Positions 25,729-32,603 of a DNA stretch of 64,000 bases are shown here, piece by piece (positions within the stretch are counted from its first letter, which is position 1; every line of letters begins with the position of its first letter). This DNA is from Streptomyces sclerotialus (lineage in GTDB: Bacteria; Actinomycetota; Actinomycetes; Streptomycetales; Streptomycetaceae). A program made the position numbers and the translations under genes. Below the pieces are notes generated by a model. That model had not been told where the DNA came from. It ran no database searches and saw only the letters and a program-made list of their open reading frames with translations. The stretch lies in NCBI RefSeq assembly GCF_040907265.1, contig NZ_JBFOHP010000002.1, positions 1,178,001-1,242,000 on the forward strand, written 5' to 3'.

Positions 25729-25741
25729 CTACGCCGCGTAG
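25729..25741. promoter_or_regulatory. palindrome CTACG-CCG-CGTAG
   Basis: Perfect 5-bp arms embedded in TTCTACGCCGCGTAGTAA, similar to the tatA-side CTACA/TGTAG sites; candidate BlaI autoregulation site. Confidence 0.45.
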
Positions 25742-26108
25742 TAATTTGGAGAGGTGGACGTCGACCGACATGCTTCGGCGGCATCGTGCTCAGCGCCGCC
25801 CACCGCTGACATCTCCGGCGCACCGACCCGCCGCGTCTCCCGCAGGCGTGTCCCGCACCGGTGTTGTCACCGCCCCCGTCCCCGGTTGCTCCCCTCGTAC
25901 CTCGTGCCGACGTCGGCAGCTCTCATCGTCGGCGCCGCCGCCCCGGCCGCACAACGCAATCGGCCCCCAGGTAAGCGAAGCGGCGGAGCCGTCCCGTACA
26001 CCGGCGGCGTACGCCTCGTACGTCCCGCCGGCTCCTCGCCCCGCAGCGACACAACAGCCGCTCACGGCACCCCTGCCGTCCATCACCCGCAGCACGAGGC
26101 AGGCCACC

Positions 26109-26693
26109 ATGCACTCACTCATCGAGAACGCCCGCGCCTTCCCGTCGAGCGTTGCGGAGCGCCGCGACGATCTCGCCGCGCTCGCCGCCGGGCAGCGCCC
26201 ACAAGCCCTGTTCATCGCCTGCTCGGACTCGCGCGTCGTACCGTCACTGATCACCGGTGCGCGGCCGGGCGAAATCCTTGAACTGCGCACGGCCGGCAAC
26301 ATCGTTCCGCGCCACAGGGCCGGGGCCGACTGCGGCGTCGGCGCCACGCTGGAATTCGCGGTCATCGCGTTGCGGGTGCCCGACATCGTCGTCTGCGGGC
26401 ATTCCTGCTGCGACGCCGTGCAGGGCATGGTGACCGGCAAGCAGGTACCGGGAATGGCACTGTTCAACCGCTGGCTGCAACGCGCCGAGTACCGCTCCCA
26501 GCCGGCCGCCCCGCGCAAAGGCGTGGCGACACAACACCACCTGGAAACACAGCTGAAGCATCTGCGCTCGTACCCGTGCGTCGCACGTCGCCTCCGGGAG
26601 GGGCGACTGCGGCTGCACGGATGGTTCTACGAGATCACCTCCGGCGAGGTCTTCGCCTACGAGGCCCGGGAGCGTAAGTTCCGGCCGCTGTGA
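26109..26693 (+). CDS. beta-class carbonic anhydrase
   Basis: A 194-residue zinc enzyme that interconverts CO2 and bicarbonate. Zinc ligands are C38 (with the D40-R42 dyad in CSDSR), H98 and C101 in CGHSCCDA; TAGNIVP is the conserved loop between them, and FYEITSGEVFAYE closes the fold. ATG 26109 gives the normal N-terminus (MHSLIENARAF); a long upstream extension is unconvincing. The gene is transcribed alone, away from blaI. In other actinomycetes such genes often follow SulP transporters, but none is present here. Confidence 0.92.
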   Translation: MHSLIENARAFPSSVAERRDDLAALAAGQRPQALFIACSDSRVVPSLITGARPGEILELRTAGNIVPRHRAGADCGVGATLEFAVIALRVPDIVVCGHSCCDAVQGMVTGKQVPGMALFNRWLQRAEYRSQPAAPRKGVATQHHLETQLKHLRSYPCVARRLREGRLRLHGWFYEITSGEVFAYEARERKFRPL

Positions 26694-26751
26694 CCGGTCA
26701 CAGCGGGCGATCACAGCGACCGGACACAGCGGCCGGTCACAGTGGCCGGTT

Positions 26752-27111
26752 TCAGTCGTGGGCGGCCTCGCCGCTGACGCGGTGGTCCGCGTGGCTCAGG
26801 GCTTCCAGGACGAGACGCCGCAGGTGCCCGTCGCTCAGCCGGTAGTAGATGTGCCGGCCCGCGCGCCGCGTCTCCACCAGCCCGGCGAGGCGCAGCTTGG
26901 CAAGGTGCTGGCTGACCGCGGTCCGCGAGGCCTCGGTGCGACCGGTCAGTGAACCGACGTCGGACTCCTCCTGCGCCAGCAGCCACAGCAGGTGCAGCCG
27001 CGTCGCGTCCGCGAGCAGCGCGAACACCCGTGTCGCCGCCGCCAGGCGGGCACCGTCGGGAACCTGCAGATGCGCATGTGGTGCAGGTGGCACTGCGTCG
27101 CGTTCGGACAT
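26752..27111 (-). CDS. ArsR/SmtB-family metal-sensing repressor
   Basis: A 119-residue winged-helix repressor. The recognition region is DVGSLTGRTEASRTAVSQHLAKLRLAGLV (51-79) with wing ETRRAGRHIYYRL. Near the C-terminus D94-x-H96-x10-H107-x2-H110 fits the alpha5 metal site of SmtB, CzrA and NmtR (D-x-H-x10-H-x2-E/H), which senses Zn, Co or Ni; extra N-terminal histidines (PHAH, 11-14) resemble NmtR/KmtR-type ligands. There is no CxC arsenic or cadmium motif. It is divergent from an MFS exporter across a palindrome, so it probably represses that gene until metal binds. Confidence 0.88.
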   Translation of the reverse strand: MSERDAVPPAPHAHLQVPDGARLAAATRVFALLADATRLHLLWLLAQEESDVGSLTGRTEASRTAVSQHLAKLRLAGLVETRRAGRHIYYRLSDGHLRRLVLEALSHADHRVSGEAAHD

Positions 27112-27182
27112 GCAGACAGCGTACGGCGCGCCACCGGGGACGAACCCTTCCGGCCATGCCACCAAGACATCGCATTCCATAC

Positions 27183-27198
27183 GTGCGCAGCTGCGCAC
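27183..27198. promoter_or_regulatory. palindromic operator between arsR and MFS gene
   Basis: GTGCGCAGCTGCGCAC is a perfect 16-bp palindrome, flanked outward by ATAC on the left and CGTAT on the right (27180-27207), midway between divergent ArsR and MFS genes. It is a good candidate SmtB-type site. Confidence 0.6.
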
Positions 27199-27267
27199 AC
27201 ATTCGTATAGTGGAGAGCGCCGGCCTCGACCGTTCCGGGCCGAGCCGCCAAGCCGAGGGACAGCCGC

Positions 27268-28536
27268 ATGCTCTCCGTACTGCGCGACCGCACGTATCGG
27301 CACCTTTTCGCAGCACAGGTCATCGCCCTCGTCGGTACCGGGCTGGCCACCGTGGCGCTGGGTCTCCTCGCCTACGACATCGCGGGCGCGGCCGCCGGTT
27401 CGGTGCTCGGCACCGCTCTGGCGATCAAGATGGTCGCGTACGTGGCGCTCGCCCCGGCCTTCGGTGCCGTCGCCGGCCGATTGCCGCGCCGCGCCCTCCT
27501 GGCCGGCAGCGACCTGATCCGCTGCGCCGCCGCGCTCACGCTGCCGTTCGTCGACCAGGTCTGGCAGGTCTATGTCCTGGTGTTCGTGCTGCAGGCCGCC
27601 TCCGCCGCCTTCACCCCCACCTTCCAGGCCGTCATCCCCGACGTCCTCCCGGCGGAACGCGACTACACCCGTGCCCTCTCCCTCTCCCGGCTCGCCTACG
27701 ACCTGGAGAGCCTGTTCAGCCCGGCGCTCGCGGCCGCACTGCTCTCCCTGATCACCTATAACTGGCTGTTCACCGGCACCGCCGTCGGCTTCCTCGCCTC
27801 GGCCGCCCTGGTGCTCTCCGCCGTACTGCCCGAACCGGCCGCCGCCGCGCACACCGGCAGCACCCGCGGCAACGCCACAGCGGGCGCCCGGCTCTTCTTC
27901 ACCACCCCACGACTCCGCGCACTGCTCGCCCTGAACCTGGCCGTCGCCGCCGCGAGCGCGGTCGTCACCGTCAACACCGTCGTCCACGCCCGCGACCACC
28001 TCGGCCGCTCCGCCGGTGATGTGCCGGTCGCGCTCGGCGCGTACGGCGCGGGCTCCATGATCGTTGCGCTGCTGCTCCCCCGCGTACTCGACCGCGTGTC
28101 CGACCGCACGGTGATGCTGAGCGGCGCCCTGCTGCTCACCGTCGTCTTCACCGGTCTCGGTGGCGTCACCGCGGCCGGGACCGGTAGCTGGCGGTGGTCC
28201 GCCCTCCTCGCCGTCTGGGCCGCGTTCGGCGCCGCCTGCTCGATGGTACTCACGCCCACCGGCCGGCTGATCCGCCGCTCGGTACCGGCGACAGGACGTG
28301 CGTCGGCGTTCGCGGCGCAGTTCTCCCTCTCCCACGCCTGCTGGTTGCTGACGTATCCGCTCGCCGGATGGCTCGGCGCGGCGGCCGGACTGCAGTCGGC
28401 CGTCCTCGCGCTCGGCGCGACGGCAACGGCGGCCGGGCTCCTGGCACTACGGCTGTGGCCCGCGCGCGATCCGGATGCGCCGTCGGCAGCCTCCACCACA
28501 CCTGCCAAGGGCCCGGAACTCGCCACAGGCCGTTGA
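27268..28536 (+). CDS. MFS exporter, probably metal-regulated
   Basis: A 422-residue, 12-helix major facilitator protein (DHA3-like pattern). The first loop is LAPAFGAVAGRLPRRALLAGSDLIRC with the A-like G-x-x-x-x-R motif, and the first helix is HLFAAQVIALVGTGLATVALGLLAYDI. ATG 27268 gives a normal short cytoplasmic N-terminus. It is divergent from an ArsR regulator with a D-x-H-x10-H-x2-H metal site, so efflux of Ni, Co or Zn (or a metal complex) is the best guess; drug efflux is the alternative. Streptomyces ArsR-MFS pairs of this layout are common. Confidence 0.85.
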   Translation: MLSVLRDRTYRHLFAAQVIALVGTGLATVALGLLAYDIAGAAAGSVLGTALAIKMVAYVALAPAFGAVAGRLPRRALLAGSDLIRCAAALTLPFVDQVWQVYVLVFVLQAASAAFTPTFQAVIPDVLPAERDYTRALSLSRLAYDLESLFSPALAAALLSLITYNWLFTGTAVGFLASAALVLSAVLPEPAAAAHTGSTRGNATAGARLFFTTPRLRALLALNLAVAAASAVVTVNTVVHARDHLGRSAGDVPVALGAYGAGSMIVALLLPRVLDRVSDRTVMLSGALLLTVVFTGLGGVTAAGTGSWRWSALLAVWAAFGAACSMVLTPTGRLIRRSVPATGRASAFAAQFSLSHACWLLTYPLAGWLGAAAGLQSAVLALGATATAAGLLALRLWPARDPDAPSAASTTPAKGPELATGR

Positions 28537-28749
28537 CGGTTCGACAAGCCCCTGACACGTCCCTTCCGAGCAGCTCCCTGGCCGGTTCGCTTCTCCGCCG
28601 GCGCACAGGACGGGAACGTGCGGGCTCAGGGAGACCCCACCCGATACCACTCGCCTCTCCGGGCACCGCAACAGTGCCGAGGTGTGCCGCATCCAGCCGA
28701 AGACCGGTGGAGCATTTCCTGTTTCAACTGACACGGCCACGTTGGAACA

Positions 28750-29973
28750 ATGGCGTACAAAACCTCGCCGGCCGGTGGCACCGTCACCGCGCCGGCCCAA
28801 CCGTCCCCACGAGCCGCAGCACCGGCCACCCGCAGGCTGGTCGGTGTCGACCTGGCCCGCGGCCTCGCGGTGCTGGGCATGTTCACCGTCCACGCCGGCC
28901 CCGAACCATCCGCCGCCGGACCGCCGGCGCCGTTGGTGGAGGCCGCTTACGGCCGTTCGTCGGCGCTCTTCGCCCTGCTCGCCGGATTCACACTGGTCCT
29001 CATGACCGGCCGCTCGGAACCCCGCACGGGACGCGCGGGACGACAGGCTGTGGGCAGAGTCCTGATCCGGGCCGCCGTGCTCTTCGTGTGCGGTACGGCC
29101 CTGGTCGCGCTCGGCACCCAGGTCGATGTGATCCTCGCCTACTACGCGCTGCTCTTCGTCTTCGTCCTGCCGCTGTACCGGCTGCGTGCCGCGTCCCTGG
29201 CGGTCGCGGCCGCCGCCGGCGCCCTGGTGCTGCCCCAGGTCCTGTACCTGGTCAAGCTCGCCATCGACGGCGGCAGCTGGTCCGACACCGTGATCGCCGC
29301 CGATCCGCTGGCCCGGATCACCGATTCGGACGGCGTCCTGGACCTGCTGTTCACCGGCCCGTATCCCGTCCTGACCTGGATACCGTTCCTGCTGGCGGGA
29401 ATGGCGGTGGCCCGGCTCGATCTCTCCGACACCGCGGTGCGCGCACGGCTGGCCCTGACCGGTGTCGCCCTGGCCGTGCTCGGTCACGGGTTCTCCTGGC
29501 TGGCCCTGCACCTGGTTCCCGGCGTGCATGCAGCGGTCGCCGCGAACACGGACGGCGACTCCCCGTCCTCGGCCTGGTGGTCGGAGTCGGTCGGTGAACC
29601 CACCGACAACTTCCGCGAGTGGCTGCTGGTCGCCGCGCCGCACAGCCAGACCACTCCGTCGATCGTCGGTGCGACCGGCGTCGCCCTCGCCGTGCTGGCC
29701 GGCTGTCTCTTCGCCGTCGACCGGCTGCCGCGGGTCCGCCGCCTGGCCACACCGGTCACCGCGGTCGGCATGGTGTCCCTGTCCGCGTACGTGCTGCACA
29801 TCCTGGTCATCCGGGCCGTGTGGCGGGAGGACCTGCCGGGCTCCTGGACGGAACTCTTCCTGTTCTTCGCGGTCACGATGCTGCTGGCGGTCGTGTGGAC
29901 CCGGCTGTTCCGACGCGGGCCGCTGGAGTACCTCCTGCACACCGCCGCCGGACCCGCGCGCCTCATCCGGTGA
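28750..29973 (+). CDS. DUF418/HGSNAT-like membrane protein
   Basis: A 407-residue integral membrane protein with about ten helices. The N-terminal RRLVGVDLARGLAVLGMFTVHAG (28-50) is the HGSNAT_cat/DUF1624 signature with a conserved Asp and His; the C-terminal half (LVAAPHSQTTPSIVGATG, VGMVSLSAYVLHILVIRAVW) matches DUF418. Related proteins are thought to transfer acyl groups across the membrane, but none in this branch has a proven activity. An imperfect inverted repeat (TGTTTCAAC / GTTGGAACA) lies just upstream of ATG 28750, and the Shine-Dalgarno is weak. Confidence 0.8.
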   Translation: MAYKTSPAGGTVTAPAQPSPRAAAPATRRLVGVDLARGLAVLGMFTVHAGPEPSAAGPPAPLVEAAYGRSSALFALLAGFTLVLMTGRSEPRTGRAGRQAVGRVLIRAAVLFVCGTALVALGTQVDVILAYYALLFVFVLPLYRLRAASLAVAAAAGALVLPQVLYLVKLAIDGGSWSDTVIAADPLARITDSDGVLDLLFTGPYPVLTWIPFLLAGMAVARLDLSDTAVRARLALTGVALAVLGHGFSWLALHLVPGVHAAVAANTDGDSPSSAWWSESVGEPTDNFREWLLVAAPHSQTTPSIVGATGVALAVLAGCLFAVDRLPRVRRLATPVTAVGMVSLSAYVLHILVIRAVWREDLPGSWTELFLFFAVTMLLAVVWTRLFRRGPLEYLLHTAAGPARLIR

Positions 29974-30043
29974 GCGGCACCGAGGTCCTTCCGGATGGCG
30001 GTGCGCCGTCGGCCGCGCCCTCGGTTGACGGCACGTCAGGACA

Positions 30044-30089
30044 GGGAGCAGGCCCGGCCGGGCTCCCCCGTAGGGCCGGACCTGCTCCC
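30044..30089. terminator. terminator between convergent genes
   Basis: Arms GGGAGCAGGCCCGGC and GCCGGACCTGCTCCC pair with one mismatch across a 16-nt loop, between the DUF418-like gene and the LLM gene. Confidence 0.75.
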
Positions 30090-30149
30090 CCTTCTCGTGT
30101 TCGCCTCCGGGTGTCCGACCGGGCAGGCGTGCGGGCGCCCGGGCCTGGC

Positions 30150-31146
30150 TCAGCCGTGGTCGTCGAGGACGCAGGCGAGTTGGGTGAGGGCGGCCGTCCT
30201 GTCCGGGTCGACGGGGCTGAGGACGACGCTGGTCGATCCTGCCCGGTACCGGGCTGCGACGGCCGTGCGTACCTGCTCGGGGGGTGCCGGCGAGGGCCAG
30301 TTCGGCCACCCACTCCTTCGGCATGGTCGCGGCGAACTCCTCCGGCCCCGCGCACTCCTTGCGGTGGCGCGCGAGGTCGTCGGCGAACGGCATCGCGCCG
30401 ATGTGGGGTGCCCAGTCAGGCTCCCCGACCGCCGTCAGGCCCGCCCGCGCACGTTCCACGGCGGCATCCGCGTCGTCGTCGACCACGGCGACGTCGTAGC
30501 TGATCACCTCGCGCCCGCCGGCACCTGTGGTGTCCGGGCCCAGGTGGCCGAGGGCAGTGGTGAGGTACGCGGGCGGCGCAGGCTCGGCCAGCAGTACTCC
30601 GTCAGCGGCCTGCCCCGCGACAGCGAGGGATCTGGGCCCCCGCACGCCGAGTACGACGGGCGGGACCACGTCGGGGCGCTCGCCGATGACGACGCCTTCG
30701 GTCCGCACGTACCGGCCGTTCACGGGGCCCGGCTCGCCGCGCAGCAGCGTACGCACCGCGGTGGCGTACTCCTGGATGAGGGTGAGCGGGCTGGCCGGCC
30801 AGGCGCCGACCTGACGCATCCACTCCGGCATTCCGTGTCCGATGCCCGCGATCAGCCGGCCAGGAAACAGCTGGGCAAGGGTGGCCAGTTCCATCGCCGC
30901 GAACGCCGCGTTGCGGGCGCCGGCGGGCATGATGCCGATGCCGACGGTGATGCGGTCCGTGGCGGCCAGCAACGCGCCCGCCTGGGCGATGCCGCCACGG
31001 AAGCCGAGGTCCTCCACCACCCACAACTCGCCGAAGCCGAGCTCCTCCGCCCGGCGCGCGAACGGCAGGACCTCGGTGACGGGCAGGTCGCGAGGAAGCA
31101 TGACTCCCACCCGCCCACGGGCCGGCGGTGCGGTCTCCGCAGTCAT
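30150..31146 (-). pseudogene. LLM-class flavin-dependent oxidoreductase, frameshifted
   Basis: The reading from ATG 31146 gives a luciferase-like F420/FMN oxidoreductase: VGVMLPRDLPVTEVLPFARRAEELGFGELWV, TDRITVGIGIMPAGARN and LFPGRLIAGIGHGMPEW, up to PKEWVAELALAGTP. At a run of six Gs on the + strand (30279-30284) the frame is lost; in the next frame the expected C-terminus EQVRTAVAARYRAGSTSVV and SPVDPDRTAAL continues to TGA at 30150. One base too many in the homopolymer explains it. Either the gene is recently inactivated or the assembly has an error. ATG has an AAAGGGG site. The intact form would be about 331 residues. Confidence 0.8.
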
Positions 31147-31227
31147 CAGAACCCCTTTCTCCGAGGACAGCATGGATGACAGGGACCGCAGGGACAACAC
31201 ACCACACATCACCGCTCACGACACGTC

Positions 31228-31752
31228 TCAGCGGGGCCCGCGGGCCACCGCCGTTCCCGTCAGGAGGGTGGTGCCCGAGTCGATTTCCTGCCACCTGCCG
31301 CCCCAGGTCAGCAGGGCGATCGCGGCAGTGGGGAACTTGTCCTGCACCGTCCGGAGTTCGCTGCCGACACCGTCCCCGGCCGTCGCCAGGATCGCGTCCC
31401 GCGGACTCGGGTTGTGCCCGACCAGCAGCAGCGTCCCGATGTGCGCGGGTGCTTCCCGCACCATCGCCAGCAGGTCCGGGAGCGGCGGACGGTGGAGACG
31501 CGGTTCGTACCGCACCGAGCACAGGCTCCCCGGACCCGCCGCCGCCAGTTCCCAGGTCTCCCGGGTGCGGCGGGACGTGGAACGCCACACGAGGCCGGGC
31601 AGCCGGTCCGCCTCGGTCAGCAGCCGGCCGGCGGCCGTCGCGTCACGCCGGCCGCGCGGGGAGAGCGGCCGTTCGTGGTCCGGCGTACCAGGAGGACGGG
31701 CCGCTTCGGCGTGCCGCAGCAGGAGCAGACGTCGTAGGGCCGTCGTCGTCAT
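31228..31752 (-). CDS. SixA-like histidine phosphatase
   Basis: A 174-residue phosphatase of the histidine (phosphoglycerate mutase) superfamily. The phosphohistidine motif is LLLRHAEA (9-16), the second half-site is LLLVGHNPSPRDAIL, and GRRDATAAGRLL matches the SixA family, which dephosphorylates phosphohistidine or small phosphoesters. ATG 31752 is the start. It lies 81 nt upstream of the damaged LLM gene, in the same direction, and may be co-transcribed with it. No histidine-kinase partner is adjacent. Confidence 0.88.
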   Translation of the reverse strand: MTTTALRRLLLLRHAEAARPPGTPDHERPLSPRGRRDATAAGRLLTEADRLPGLVWRSTSRRTRETWELAAAGPGSLCSVRYEPRLHRPPLPDLLAMVREAPAHIGTLLLVGHNPSPRDAILATAGDGVGSELRTVQDKFPTAAIALLTWGGRWQEIDSGTTLLTGTAVARGPR

Positions 31753-32094
31753 GCCGGGCCCCGCGGTGCCGGACGCCCGGCGGCTGCGGTGGCGCAGGGC
31801 CTGCAGGACGGCCGCTGCGGGAGGAGGGGCGGGTCATGCGGCGGCGGGTCCGAACGCGTGTCGGAAGTGCGCAACATGAGGCGGACACCAGCGAGCCGGC
31901 TCCTGCCGCAACATATCCGCACTCCTCCGGAAGCGGGCGACCGTACGGCCTGCCGGCCGCTTGTCCCGCCCCTCCGCTCGCCCTGCCCACCGCCCGGACT
32001 CCCGAGTCACCCTCTTCGGGTGATGCGGTCCGGCGGGAGTGGCTGCGGAATGGAGTCAGTCCCGCGGGGGACGGCAATGCACCGGGAGGTTCCG
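31753..32094. other. promoter region of glycosidase operon, no gene
   Basis: About 340 bp between divergent SixA and DUF1269 genes. I find no convincing coding sequence; it should contain both promoters. GGGAGGT for the DUF1269 gene lies at 32084-32090. Confidence 0.5.
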
Positions 32095-32580
32095 ATGACC
32101 GAACTCGTCGTGCTCGGCTTCTCCGACAAGGAGCAGGCCGAAGCCGTCATGCGGCTCAGCACCCAGCTCTCCCGTGAAGAGCTTCTGGACCTGGAGGACG
32201 CGGCGCTGGCCTGGTGCAGCCAGGACGGCAAGGTGCACGTCCAGCAGACCCACAACACCACCGCGACCGGCGCGGCCATGGGCGCCTTGTGGGGCACGCT
32301 GTTCGGCATGCTCTTCCTGATGCCGGTGTTCGGCGCGGCGGCGGGCGCCGCGACCGGTGCCGTCGCGGGCAAACTCAGGGACGTCGGCCTGAACGACGCC
32401 TTCGTCAAGGAGACGGCGGGAGCGCTGGAGCCCGGCCGCGCCGCGGTCTTCGCGCTCGTACGGCGGTCCACTCCGGACCGGGTGCGGGAGGCACTGCGGC
32501 CCTTCCACCCCACGGTCCTGCACACCTCACTCAGCAAGGAGCGTGAGGAAGAACTCATCGCCGCCCTCCACGGGAAGTAG
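32095..32580 (+). CDS. DUF1269 family protein
   Basis: A 161-residue protein of unknown function. Residues 1-55 form a ferredoxin-like half (VVLGFSDKEQAEAVMRLSTQL), residues 58-90 are a glycine-zipper hydrophobic hairpin (ATGAAMGALWGTLFGMLFLM), and the C-terminal half has FVKETAGALEPGRAAVFALVRR. This layout is typical of DUF1269 membrane-associated proteins. ATG 32095 has GGGAGGT. It leads a rightward set with two glycosidases and two membrane proteins. A broken paralogue lies at 14317-14439. Confidence 0.85.
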   Translation: MTELVVLGFSDKEQAEAVMRLSTQLSREELLDLEDAALAWCSQDGKVHVQQTHNTTATGAAMGALWGTLFGMLFLMPVFGAAAGAATGAVAGKLRDVGLNDAFVKETAGALEPGRAAVFALVRRSTPDRVREALRPFHPTVLHTSLSKEREEELIAALHGK

Positions 32581-32603
32581 CCACGCCGGTCCGGAGCGTA
32601 CTG

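Larger units (their letters stand above)
25645..26108. other. BlaI promoter region and untranslated spacer
   Basis: About 464 bp between blaI and the carbonic anhydrase. The first 100 bp hold two palindromes and an AT-richer TAATTT stretch near 25742. The rest is coding-like on one frame continuous with the carbonic anhydrase, but with a Pro/Arg-rich composition I do not believe. Confidence 0.5.

Noticed and set aside
25746..26108. N-terminal extension of the carbonic anhydrase
   Set aside because: Extra 121 residues are low-complexity Ser/Pro/Arg with no counterpart in beta-carbonic anhydrases; ATG 26109 gives a normal start.
28447..31146. One continuous leftward protein from the LLM start through the DUF418-like gene
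   Set aside because: After the G6 tract the frame encodes unnatural Pro/Arg-rich sequence; a frameshift explains the LLM C-terminus and the DUF418-like gene is on the other strand.
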